Source of the DNA: JBCAWW01 sp039024315
GTDB lineage: Bacteria > Bacteroidota > Bacteroidia > J057
DNA: 15,765 nucleotides
Reading direction: 5' to 3'
Assembly (NCBI GenBank): GCA_039024315.1
Contig: JBCCQN010000192.1
Span: forward strand, 1 to 15,765
The position numbers and the translations under genes are program-made. The notes beneath the pieces are model-generated. The model had not been told where the DNA came from and did not search any database. It saw nothing but the letters and a program-made list of their open reading frames with translations. Below, piece by piece: positions 7,974 through 14,307 of this stretch. How positions within the stretch are numbered: the stretch's first letter is position 1; the number at the start of each line of letters is the position of its first letter.

Positions 7974-9428
7974 ATGGACCTTTATAAAATCATTAGCCAG
8001 CTCACCGAAGTAGAATTTGACGAAATTCACAGCAACTTTATCGCCAATAAGGCCGATAAAAGCGCTTCTTTTTTGCGGATCATCCGTGAAAACCCGATTA
8101 CCCCCGACAAAGACTTTTTAGAGGAGCAAGATATTACCGCCTCCGCTTTTTACGTATTGAAGTCTCGTCTCAACCAAAAAATTGAGACCTATCTCCTCAA
8201 TCGTCTCGGAGACAAAAACCTGCACGTGATGCGCAAGGTATTAAACGTCAATGATTTGGTGTTTAATAATCCGCGTGAGATTTCCGTGGCAGCCCTCCGT
8301 AAATTGGAAAAAGAACTCCTAAAGTTTGATTTTCCATTTGGTTTGATGATCGTGTACAAAGAATTGCAAAATCTGCACGCATTTGATGACAATCACACTT
8401 ACTATCAAAGCCGCTACAACCAACAAGTGGCCTACACAGTAGCCATGGACAAAGCTGTTGACTTAGTCGTACAGTTTTTCCGCTCTTTTGATAGTTATTT
8501 CCTCACCCGCAAAGACAAGGATCACGCAGATATGATCCGGATCATGGAGAAAATTGATAATCTCAACAATCTCTATGAATCGCATCGTCTATATATCTTC
8601 AAGTGTATCATTCATATCTACGCCAAGCTCTTTATTGAGATCCCAGGCACAATCCGCTGCGAGATAGAAGAGATTGATCAGATGTTTGAGAAGTCGATTG
8701 AGATTTTGAGTGAGTACAAGGAAGATTCCTTCTATCTCAACATCAATATTCTCTTCAACTTCCTCCGTTTTGTTTACTACGAAAACAACAATATCCGTGA
8801 TAAGGCGAAGATCTACTTTGAGATCCTAGACTATAAGATCGAGGAGTTGATGACGCGCTATCACTTCAATGCCAATACTTCTCTCTTCCTTAATTACAAA
8901 CTGCGCTATCACCTCCGTACCAACACGGTGGAGCAAATGATCAAGGATGTAGAAGGCTATATCGAAGGAATCGAAGTGGAGCCATACCGTATTTCTTTTT
9001 ACGTAAGCTTTCACATGTTCCAAGCACACGCCCACTTTGCTAATCGCAACTATAAGAAGTCGGCTCGCATCCTTTACAACATGCGCAATGATGTGAACCT
9101 GCGTAAACATGGTCATATGGACCTAGAAGCTAAATTCTTCCTCGCGCTTTCTTATGTGATGATGGAGGACTTTGATCTCGCCAATCAGCTGATCCTAAGT
9201 TTACAGCGTCAACTGCGCAAGACCACTATGTCCAAATATGAACACTGCAAGGTGCTTTTAAAGATCCTCAGTCTCGCCCTAGGTGGCAAGCCTCGCACCA
9301 GAGCACGTAACCTCCAAATCAATATTGGCAAATGGCAAGAACTAAATGTTGGCCGTTATGCGATCTTGAAAGACATAGACTTTGAAGGACTATTTTTGCG
9401 CGAAGAAACGGCCTCTATGATGGTCTAA
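7974..9428 (+). CDS. Large helical protein of unknown function, TPR-like C-terminal half
   Basis: 484 residues that I do not recognise as a named family. The whole chain reads as amphipathic helices rich in Leu, Tyr, Phe and Lys, with no signal peptide, membrane segment or catalytic motif, so it is probably cytoplasmic. The N-terminal 100 residues include ASAFYVLKSRLNQKIETYLL, possibly a small helical or winged domain (weak). The C-terminal half has helix pairs resembling tetratricopeptide repeats, for example the segment from about 340 (FHMFQAHAHFANRNYKKSARIL) through EAKFFLALSYVMMEDFDLANQLI, so a protein-binding scaffold is plausible. It is monocistronic: a 501-bp spacer with phased repeats lies upstream and a strong terminator 41 bp downstream. 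It contains no hairpin-family repeat despite its length. Confidence 0.8.
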   Translation: MDLYKIISQLTEVEFDEIHSNFIANKADKSASFLRIIRENPITPDKDFLEEQDITASAFYVLKSRLNQKIETYLLNRLGDKNLHVMRKVLNVNDLVFNNPREISVAALRKLEKELLKFDFPFGLMIVYKELQNLHAFDDNHTYYQSRYNQQVAYTVAMDKAVDLVVQFFRSFDSYFLTRKDKDHADMIRIMEKIDNLNNLYESHRLYIFKCIIHIYAKLFIEIPGTIRCEIEEIDQMFEKSIEILSEYKEDSFYLNINILFNFLRFVYYENNNIRDKAKIYFEILDYKIEELMTRYHFNANTSLFLNYKLRYHLRTNTVEQMIKDVEGYIEGIEVEPYRISFYVSFHMFQAHAHFANRNYKKSARILYNMRNDVNLRKHGHMDLEAKFFLALSYVMMEDFDLANQLILSLQRQLRKTTMSKYEHCKVLLKILSLALGGKPRTRARNLQINIGKWQELNVGRYAILKDIDFEGLFLREETASMMV

Positions 9429-9468
9429 GCGCGCTTTCCCTGGCTATTTTGATGATTTCAATAGGTAT

Positions 9469-9498
9469 GCGGGACCGAAGTTCGGTCCCGCTTTTTTT
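9469..9498 (+). terminator. Strong intrinsic terminator after the 484-residue gene
   Basis: GCGGGACCGAA (9469-9479) and TTCGGTCCCGC (9481-9491) are perfectly complementary around G9480, so 9 bp stack below a tight loop, followed directly by seven Ts (9492-9498). It lies 41 bp after the stop codon. Confidence 0.93.
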
Positions 9499-9526
9499 GT
9501 TAACGCTAAGTACAGAGTAGCAAATA

Positions 9527-9544
9527 TCCCGAAAGCTTTCGGGA
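9527..9544. repeat. 18-bp perfect palindrome
   Basis: TCCCGAAAGCTTTCGGGA is perfectly self-complementary, with partly matching AATA/TATT flanks. There is no T-run and no adjacent start codon, and it lies 28 bp past the terminator. It could be a dimeric protein site or part of a decayed element; function unknown. Confidence 0.6.
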
Positions 9545-9731
9545 GTATTCAATACAGAGAAAAAAAGTCTCTATGAAGCATATAGCCCAGTTTTCCTCGG
9601 TCTTGATACTGAATACTATTGTCTAAGTACTTAAAATGTTTTCCATTGTAAGCCATTGGTATCATCGCCGAATGCGGAAAGGTGTGATTTTGATCTTGAG
9701 GCCTCAGCTTAGGAAGTCTTTAGGCATTTTA

Positions 9732-9746
9732 CGCTGCGCGGAACGC
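9732..9746 (-). repeat. Hairpin-family repeat, C:G type, intergenic
   Basis: Minus strand: GCGTTC-CGC-GCA-GCG followed by TAAAATGCC. It faces the copy at 9799. Confidence 0.7.
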
Positions 9747-9798
9747 TTCTCTCTGCCGGCGAATGTAGATGTGCGCCCGTATTCTATGATGGGGATGA

Positions 9799-9813
9799 GC
9801 GTTCTGCGCAGCA
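9799..9813 (+). repeat. Hairpin-family repeat, T:A type, intergenic
   Basis: GCGTTC-TGC-GCA-GCA, outer C:G pair, followed by GTAAGCC. It is in inverted orientation to the copy at 9732. Confidence 0.75.
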
Positions 9814-9858
9814 GTAAGCCTGAAAATGAAAAAGCGCTAGCTAGGAGAGGAATTTTTT

Positions 9859-10515
9859 TTAAGTACTGATCCCTTCCATTAGTACTTGCAGATAAGTCCT
9901 AACATGCCCTCTAAGCTCCTCGTTGGGAATCTGCGCAACTTGCTGCTTTTGACCTAGACTAGCTTTGATGTCTAACTGATATGCAAGGGCTATATAATCA
10001 AAAAAAGCGTTTTGGTGCTGGACGATGGTAAAGGCCATCGTACGCAGCGCCAAATCGCTTTTTAACTGTCCCAACTTTTGAAAAGGAGCTAATAATCTTT
10101 CGTTGAGATCTACAAATCTTTTGAGGGTCGTCAGCTTAAGATTGCCCAAATCCTTGCTATGGCGTTCCTGCAAGGAGTTATTCAGAAACTGCCCGTATAG
10201 GGGGTATTGGAGGTCAAAGTCAATCTTTTGAAAAAACTGCTCCTCCAAAAACTCCCTCAAGCTCCCGATCTTGGCAGGGGCAGATTGCAGGTACTCCAAG
10301 CGCTTGTTAGTTGCCTCTTGCATGAGCCAGAAATACAGATCACGCTTGGTCTTGAAGTAGCGAAAGAAAGTTCCATTGGAGGAAATTCCCAACTGCTTGA
10401 CGATGCGCGATACAGAAGCACTTTCATAAGCATGTAGTGCGAATTCAGTTAAGGCTAGCTTTCGTATTTCGGCTTTTCGCTCAGCTTTTAAGCGTTCAAA
10501 AGTAGGAGTAGGCAT
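9859..10515 (-). CDS. TetR/AcrR-family transcriptional regulator
   Basis: 218 residues, typical for the family. The N-terminal DNA-binding domain is clear at about 12-62: ERKAEIRKLALTEFALHAYE, then SVSRIVKQLGISSNGTFFRYFKTKRDLYFWL, where VSRIVKQLGISSNGTFFRYF is the helix-turn-helix and start of helix 4. The remaining helices form the variable ligand-binding and dimer domain; the ligand is not predictable. The ATG at 10513-10515 begins MPTPTFERLKAER. Just upstream is an inverted repeat (10517-10538), a plausible autoregulatory operator. The T9SS gene on the same strand ends only 33 bp upstream, so cotranscription is possible. No efflux or fatty-acid gene lies adjacent, so the target is unclear. 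Confidence 0.92.
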   Translation of the reverse strand: MPTPTFERLKAERKAEIRKLALTEFALHAYESASVSRIVKQLGISSNGTFFRYFKTKRDLYFWLMQEATNKRLEYLQSAPAKIGSLREFLEEQFFQKIDFDLQYPLYGQFLNNSLQERHSKDLGNLKLTTLKRFVDLNERLLAPFQKLGQLKSDLALRTMAFTIVQHQNAFFDYIALAYQLDIKASLGQKQQVAQIPNEELRGHVRTYLQVLMEGIST

Positions 10516-10516
10516 A

Positions 10517-10538
10517 ATCGCGATTTGGTAGTCGCAAT
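10517..10538. promoter_or_regulatory. Candidate TetR operator
   Basis: ATCGCGA (10517-10523) and TCGCAAT (10532-10538) form an inverted repeat with one mismatch and an 8-nt spacer, directly in front of the tetR start codon and inside the 33-bp gap to the upstream gene. Position and symmetry suit autorepression; this is inference. Confidence 0.4.
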
Positions 10539-10548
10539 ATACTTTTTC

Positions 10549-11859
10549 CTATCGTTTCACGAAACGCTCAGTGGTCATCCCTTGCTTAGGATCGATGATT
10601 TGGCAGGTGTACAAACCAGCCGCCAATTTATGGATGCTGAGACTTATTTCGTTTTCGCCTGCGCCGAACGCTTCCCTTTGTTGGCTGATCAACTTGCCGA
10701 AGATATCTCTGATTTCAATTTGGTATTCGCCGCTTTGCTCAAGGCTTAGTTTGAGATTGAGCTGCTCTTGAGCCGGATTAGGACTCAACTCTAGCTCGCC
10801 TGCGAATAAGCGTTCGGCGAGGCCAGTGTTAAGATTATAAGTCTTGTTGGCAAAGTTTTGATTGTCGATCTCCAACTCAATAATCGGATTGCCCGCAGGA
10901 AATGGAGTACTCGAAATAAGCGTTGCCGTAGGCGCATCGATGACAAATAGCCTGAATTCTGGATCATTGTCTTCTTTGCCTACATAAATATAGGTTTGAG
11001 TTTGTTGGTCAAACTCAGTGGAGCCCGGCATATAAACAGCCTGAAAGCCAGACATGAGAGGAGTCTGGTTTAGAATTGTGGCCTGCCCCGTCAGCGTATC
11101 AACCTCCGCAAAGTAGGTGTTTCGATAAGGTTGATTGAGGATTGGATCAGGTGCGATAGTGCTATCTACAACATTCCACATACAGTAAAGTCGGTTGTCA
11201 GTGGCATCGTACTTAGGGTCCCGCAATAGGCTGGAATAATCGCTAGGCAGAGGAATGCTATGCAGGATTTGTCCGCTAGCGGCACTCACCGTATAATAAT
11301 TGACGTTGAATTGGCCATCGGCCCCGACAAAAAAGTAGCGACCATTGTTGGAGTCAAAGCTAGAGGTACCAGGATTGATATATTGTACTCCGGGTAAAAT
11401 CGCAATCGGGCTAGATACACCCGTAGTTAAGTCCACGGTAACAAAATACTCGACATTGTTAGTGTCATCCCATTGCAAGCCATAAGGCGTTGAGTATTGG
11501 AGATCGTACTGGAGCTCATTAGGCCCACGACCTACCACCAATGGAGAGTAAAGGAGTTGGCCTGTCAAGACATCCATCACATAAAATCGTTCTTGATATT
11601 GGTCATCAATCCCCCAGAACACATAGCGATTATTGGCATGATCAAAAGCGGAAGAAGAAAGGGAAACCCCCATCGTATTAAGGATTGGCATAGCCGTATC
11701 AGGGGACGCCATGAAGGGATTGATTGTCAATAGATTGAAGTCATCTGCAGGATCGATAGGGTTGTAACCACCATCGTACTGGAGACCATAAACAATCTGG
11801 GCTGTACTGGGGAGGCAAAATAATGCCAAAATCAAGGAAAGTAATAATTGTTTTTTCAT
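10549..11859 (-). CDS. T9SS type A sorting domain-containing protein with propeller-like body
   Basis: 436 residues. A signal peptide (MKKQLLLSLILALFCLPSTAQ) leads into about 320 residues of repeating beta strands with phrases such as DHANNRYVFWGID, FDSNNGRYFFVGADG, YDATDNRLYCMWN and FDQQTQTYIYVGKED, regularly spaced like blades of a beta-propeller. From about 355 to 436 is a T9SS type A C-terminal domain: ELSPNPAQEQLNLKL, YQIEIRDIFGKLI, AAGLYTCQI, MTTERFVKR. The T9SS exports such proteins across the outer membrane and removes or anchors by this domain. Ligand or enzymatic activity is unknown. One hairpin-family repeat (10810-10824) sits exactly at the linker between body and sorting domain, and a second, imperfect one (10657-10671) lies within the sorting domain. 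Confidence 0.88.
   Translation of the reverse strand: MKKQLLLSLILALFCLPSTAQIVYGLQYDGGYNPIDPADDFNLLTINPFMASPDTAMPILNTMGVSLSSSAFDHANNRYVFWGIDDQYQERFYVMDVLTGQLLYSPLVVGRGPNELQYDLQYSTPYGLQWDDTNNVEYFVTVDLTTGVSSPIAILPGVQYINPGTSSFDSNNGRYFFVGADGQFNVNYYTVSAASGQILHSIPLPSDYSSLLRDPKYDATDNRLYCMWNVVDSTIAPDPILNQPYRNTYFAEVDTLTGQATILNQTPLMSGFQAVYMPGSTEFDQQTQTYIYVGKEDNDPEFRLFVIDAPTATLISSTPFPAGNPIIELEIDNQNFANKTYNLNTGLAERLFAGELELSPNPAQEQLNLKLSLEQSGEYQIEIRDIFGKLISQQREAFGAGENEISLSIHKLAAGLYTCQIIDPKQGMTTERFVKR
10657..10671 (-). repeat. Hairpin-family repeat, imperfect
   Basis: Minus strand: GCGTTC-GGC-GCA-GGC. The X:X' pair (G:C) is kept but the middle stem pair is G:G. It lies in the T9SS sorting domain (AFGAGEN). 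Confidence 0.5.
10810..10824 (+). repeat. Hairpin-family repeat, G:C type
   Basis: GCGTTC-GGC-GAG-GCC; sits at the linker between propeller body and sorting domain of the T9SS protein (GLAERL on the minus strand). Confidence 0.7.
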
Positions 11860-11931
11860 GATAAAGGGTATTTATAATGAGAGTGCCAGCCCAGAATGAT
11901 AACTTATAAGATCTGCTTATGTTTGTGAGAT

Positions 11932-12582
11932 TTATTTTCCCAAAGTCTGCAACTCCCCAGAGCTAAAAATACTTTGCGCAAAATCTCCATTTGCGATGTG
12001 GATCATGGCTTTTGCTACCGTTTTCCCCGCTATCGGTTTGTAAGCATTTGGGAGGATGGGGCTAAATACTTTGGAAACGTTTTGAGCGATCGATTCTCCC
12101 AAGCGTTGCTCATCCCGATCGCCTAATAGCAAGCCTGGCTGTAAAATAGAAAGCCTCTCCAAACCTAAAGCAGCTAAATCTCTTTCAATTTCGCCTTTGA
12201 CGCGATTGTAAAAAAAGAAGGATTTAGTATCTGCTCCCATGGCTGTTACGATCAAGTAATGCTTCAAACCTTGAGACAATGCCAGTTTGGCGGCACGATA
12301 AGGGATTTCGTAATCGACCCACTTAAAGGCTTCCTCCGAACCGGCTTTTTTCATCGTGGTCCCCAAGCAACAATACAATTCGTCGCCGCCAAAATGCTCG
12401 GCTACTTGCTCCATTTTCGCAAAATCTACGATTACCACCTTTAATTTGGGATGAGTTTGGGATAGTTCTCTCCTCGAGAACGCCACCACCTGATCATAGC
12501 GTTGGTCGGTCAATAATTGACTGAGTACATACTGCCCGATGAGTCCAGTAGCCCCTAGTATGAGTGCTTTTTTACTAGCCAT
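11932..12582 (-). CDS. NAD(P)-binding oxidoreductase, atypical SDR, HTATIP2/TIP30-like
   Basis: 216 residues. The Rossmann nucleotide-binding loop is GATGLIGQYV (11-20). It is followed by VVAFSRREL, the family block YCCLGTTMKKAGSEEAF, a YRAAKLALSQGLKHYLIVTAMGAD strand, then FFYNRVKGEIERDL with the Tyr/Lys pair expected of SDR-like folds, and LSILQPGLLLGDRDEQR. This order and length match bacterial relatives of HTATIP2 (TIP30), NAD(P)-binding proteins of uncertain substrate, probably cytoplasmic. It lies 72 bp upstream of the T9SS gene on the same strand; no functional link is evident. A possible, divergent hairpin-family site overlaps codons for SRREL (12470-12483). Confidence 0.88.
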   Translation of the reverse strand: MASKKALILGATGLIGQYVLSQLLTDQRYDQVVAFSRRELSQTHPKLKVVIVDFAKMEQVAEHFGGDELYCCLGTTMKKAGSEEAFKWVDYEIPYRAAKLALSQGLKHYLIVTAMGADTKSFFFYNRVKGEIERDLAALGLERLSILQPGLLLGDRDEQRLGESIAQNVSKVFSPILPNAYKPIAGKTVAKAMIHIANGDFAQSIFSSGELQTLGK

Positions 12583-12792
12583 GTAGCTTGAATTTTACCG
12601 AATTTAATGAAATTTTTCCCCGATAATCGTCTTGCTTTTAGGGAGAAATAAACCCTAATTGTTATAAGGATGCATTTACTCTTGCACGTTTGTTAATAAA
12701 AATGACACGAATAGATGTTTTTTTTGAAATTCGTAACACTTTTATTCAAAAAAATGTATTAATATGTAGGAGTCACTGAAAAGACTATTGAT

Positions 12793-13137
12793 ATGAAACT
12801 GAAAGCTGTACTTTTTACCTTCCTTTGCTTGTTTGCCTTTAGCGCTTTTGCGAACGGGCCTTTCGATGCCAATCCCATGGCACCGCAAACCTTCCCCGCT
12901 GAGGTACAGGTATATCCTAATCCAAGTAATGGCGTATTTTTTATCGAAGTACAGGAAACTGACTTGATGCAAGTCGAGTTTAAAGTTGTCAATCTTATCG
13001 GCAAGACGGTCAAGCAAGAGACTATCGATGCCAACCAGCGTTTACGCATTGATCTGCACGATCAACCCAAAGGTGTTTATTTTGTCCACCTTAAGGCTGG
13101 CAATGATACCTACATGAAGAGAATAGTAATTCAGTAA
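12793..13137 (+). CDS. Small secreted protein: signal peptide plus T9SS sorting domain only
   Basis: 114 residues. Residues 1-20 (MKLKAVLFTFLCLFAFSAFA) are a signal peptide. Only about 17 residues follow (NGPFDANPMAPQTFPAE) before a complete T9SS type A sorting domain from 38 to the end: VQVYPNPSNGVFFIEV, VEFKVVNLIGKTV, KGVYFVHLKAG, YMKRIVIQ. There is thus no cargo domain. The T9SS would be expected to export it, leaving a very short surface peptide or the domain itself as the functional part. It has its own 210-bp upstream region and a strong terminator, so it is an independent gene, not a truncated end of a larger one; I see no upstream remnant of a cargo gene. No close Shine-Dalgarno (an AGGAG lies about 20 nt upstream). 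Confidence 0.85.
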   Translation: MKLKAVLFTFLCLFAFSAFANGPFDANPMAPQTFPAEVQVYPNPSNGVFFIEVQETDLMQVEFKVVNLIGKTVKQETIDANQRLRIDLHDQPKGVYFVHLKAGNDTYMKRIVIQ

Positions 13138-13170
13138 GGACTTAACTTACTGCTTTCAAAATATCAATTT

Positions 13171-13195
13171 AGCCCACATTTTGTGGGCTTTTTTT
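13171..13195 (+). terminator. Intrinsic terminator after the mini T9SS protein
   Basis: AGCCCACA (13171-13178) pairs with TGTGGGCT (13182-13189) across a 3-nt TTT loop and merges into a run of seven Ts (13189-13195). It starts 33 bp after the upstream stop and ends only 11 nt before the next start codon at 13207. Confidence 0.92.
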
Positions 13196-13206
13196 ATAGC
13201 ACGAAC

Positions 13207-14178
13207 ATGAAAAAGTACACAATCAACCTCTTCTTAGCCAGTACCCTGATTCTGGTACTAGGGTGCGAAACGGGCAATATTGAGCCCAAATGTTGTCCTG
13301 AGCCTGCGCCTCAGCTGGTTTGGGAAACCTACTCTACTGCAACTGGTGAGCTCGTCGATAACCCCATCAATGCTATCGTACAGGATGCCGATGCTAATAT
13401 TTGGATTGGCACTCCTAATGGCCTCAGCCTTTGGGACGGTCAGGAATGGAATCAAGTGAAACGATCTTATCACCTGCTACCTTTGATAAGGATTGAAGAC
13501 TTAATCATATGGGAAGATAGCTTGTATCTCGCCAATCAATATGGTTTTGCGATCTGGAGGACAAACTGGGATGGTATTTATGGGCCAGATTCGGGTAAGG
13601 CTTTAGCATTAGATCCTGATGGCGGTTTATGGGCTGCTTCGCAGAACGCTCGACTCTGGCATTACAATGGAGAGAGGGCCCAAGAAGTGGATAATCCTGC
13701 TGATCCTCAGTATGCTATCAACTTTGTTTTTGAAGAGGCCAACGGTAGGCTTTGGCTCGGTGCCGAAGACGGACAGGTTCATATCCGGGAAGCAGGCATA
13801 TGGCGCTCCGAAGACCTCGGTGCGGTGCCCTCTGCGATCTCGCAAAACCCCAATGGGCAAATCTGGATTGGCACCCAAGGAGCTGGTGCCTTTATTTACC
13901 AAAACGGTCAACAAAGAGAGCAATTTGGCCAAAACGAAGGCGCTCTCAGCAACACCATCAATTGTTTACTTTTTGATGAGCGCAATCGCCTCTGGATGGG
14001 TACCGACAGAGGCCTCAATGTCATTAGTGGTTTAGACACTCCCGATGACGTTTTGATTAATATTTATGATATCAGCGATGGACTTCCCAGCAATAATGTC
14101 AGACAAGTATTGATTATCAGTGAAACTGATTGGTGGATCGGAACTGATCGCGGTATTGGTCGGCGCTATATTAAATAA
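13207..14178 (+). CDS. Two-component-regulator-propeller lipoprotein
   Basis: 323 residues from the ATG at 13207; an ATG eight codons upstream lies inside the terminator hairpin and is rejected. A lipoprotein signal peptide ends in a lipobox (LILVLGC, lipidated C20), placing it in the envelope. The rest is a run of two-component-propeller repeats recognised by W-[ILM]-G-[TA]: NIWIGTPNGLSLWDG, GLWAASQNARLWHYNG, RLWLGAEDGQVHI, QIWIGTQGAGAFIYQNG, RLWMGTDRGLNVIS, DWWIGTDRGIGRR. These blades form the sensor half of hybrid two-component systems of Bacteroidetes, but here no transmembrane, kinase or regulator domain follows, so it is a free-standing sensor-like protein. A hairpin-family repeat (13635-13649) encodes ASQNA within one blade. 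Confidence 0.88.
   Translation: MKKYTINLFLASTLILVLGCETGNIEPKCCPEPAPQLVWETYSTATGELVDNPINAIVQDADANIWIGTPNGLSLWDGQEWNQVKRSYHLLPLIRIEDLIIWEDSLYLANQYGFAIWRTNWDGIYGPDSGKALALDPDGGLWAASQNARLWHYNGERAQEVDNPADPQYAINFVFEEANGRLWLGAEDGQVHIREAGIWRSEDLGAVPSAISQNPNGQIWIGTQGAGAFIYQNGQQREQFGQNEGALSNTINCLLFDERNRLWMGTDRGLNVISGLDTPDDVLINIYDISDGLPSNNVRQVLIISETDWWIGTDRGIGRRYIK
13635..13649 (-). repeat. Hairpin-family repeat, T:A type
   Basis: Minus strand: GCGTTC-TGC-GAA-GCA with an outer C:G pair. It lies in the propeller lipoprotein, encoding ASQNA on the plus strand. Confidence 0.7.
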
Positions 14179-14258
14179 GCTTATTTCGGTATAAGGAAGG
14201 AGACGTTTTTTGTTATGGAGCCCCTCTGGCTAGGTTTCTGCTTCTGGACGAAAATAAT

Positions 14259-14272
14259 CGTTCTGCGCAGCA
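14259..14272 (+). repeat. Hairpin-family repeat, T:A type, upstream of the transporter
   Basis: CGTTC-TGC-GCA-GCA, lacking the first G of the consensus, with an outer C:G pair and a following GTAA. From 14259 it matches the copy at 9799 for 18 bases. Confidence 0.7.
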
Positions 14273-14294
14273 GTAAAAAAAGCAGAATTAAACG

Positions 14295-14302
14295 TAATTT
14301 TG
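14295..14302 (+). promoter_or_regulatory. Possible Bacteroidota -7 element before the transporter
   Basis: TAATTTTG is an exact match to the TAnnTTTG -7 consensus of Bacteroidota. It lies 5 nt before the chosen ATG, so the transcript would be nearly leaderless, and no TTG is seen at the usual upstream spacing. Weak support. Confidence 0.25.
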
Positions 14303-14307
14303 CGCCC

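Larger units (their letters stand above)
9429..9858. other. 430-bp gene-poor stretch with palindromes and repeats
   Basis: Between the convergent 484-residue gene and tetR. Contents: the intrinsic terminator (9469-9498); an 18-bp perfect palindrome centred on AAGCTT (9527-9544); imperfectly inverted GTATTCAATAC (9545-9555) and GATACTGAATAC (9605-9616); CTAAGTAC repeated at 9506 and 9622; and two facing hairpin-family copies (9732-9746, 9799-9813). A 77-codon plus-strand frame from 9636 runs through both copies and overlaps the end of tetR; I see no evidence that it is a gene. Confidence 0.55.

Noticed and set aside
9636..9869. A 77-codon plus-strand open frame between the 484-residue gene and tetR
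   Set aside because: It runs through two hairpin repeats, overlaps the end of the convergent tetR and shows no domain-like pattern. The phrase VLRSSK within it is simply the repeat read in one frame, as also happens upstream of the transporter.
12707..12734. ACGAAT/ATTCGT inverted repeat upstream of the mini T9SS gene as an operator
   Set aside because: Only six bases per arm with a 16-nt AT-rich spacer; too likely by chance to call.
13207..14178. The propeller gene as a hybrid two-component sensor
   Set aside because: The protein ends after the propeller blades with no transmembrane, kinase or receiver domain, and has a lipobox; it is a free-standing lipoprotein.
14215..14307. 31-residue N-terminal extension of the EamA transporter
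   Set aside because: It has a good Shine-Dalgarno, but its residues come from a hairpin repeat and low-complexity sequence, and the family begins close to the ATG at 14308. Kept as a less likely alternative.
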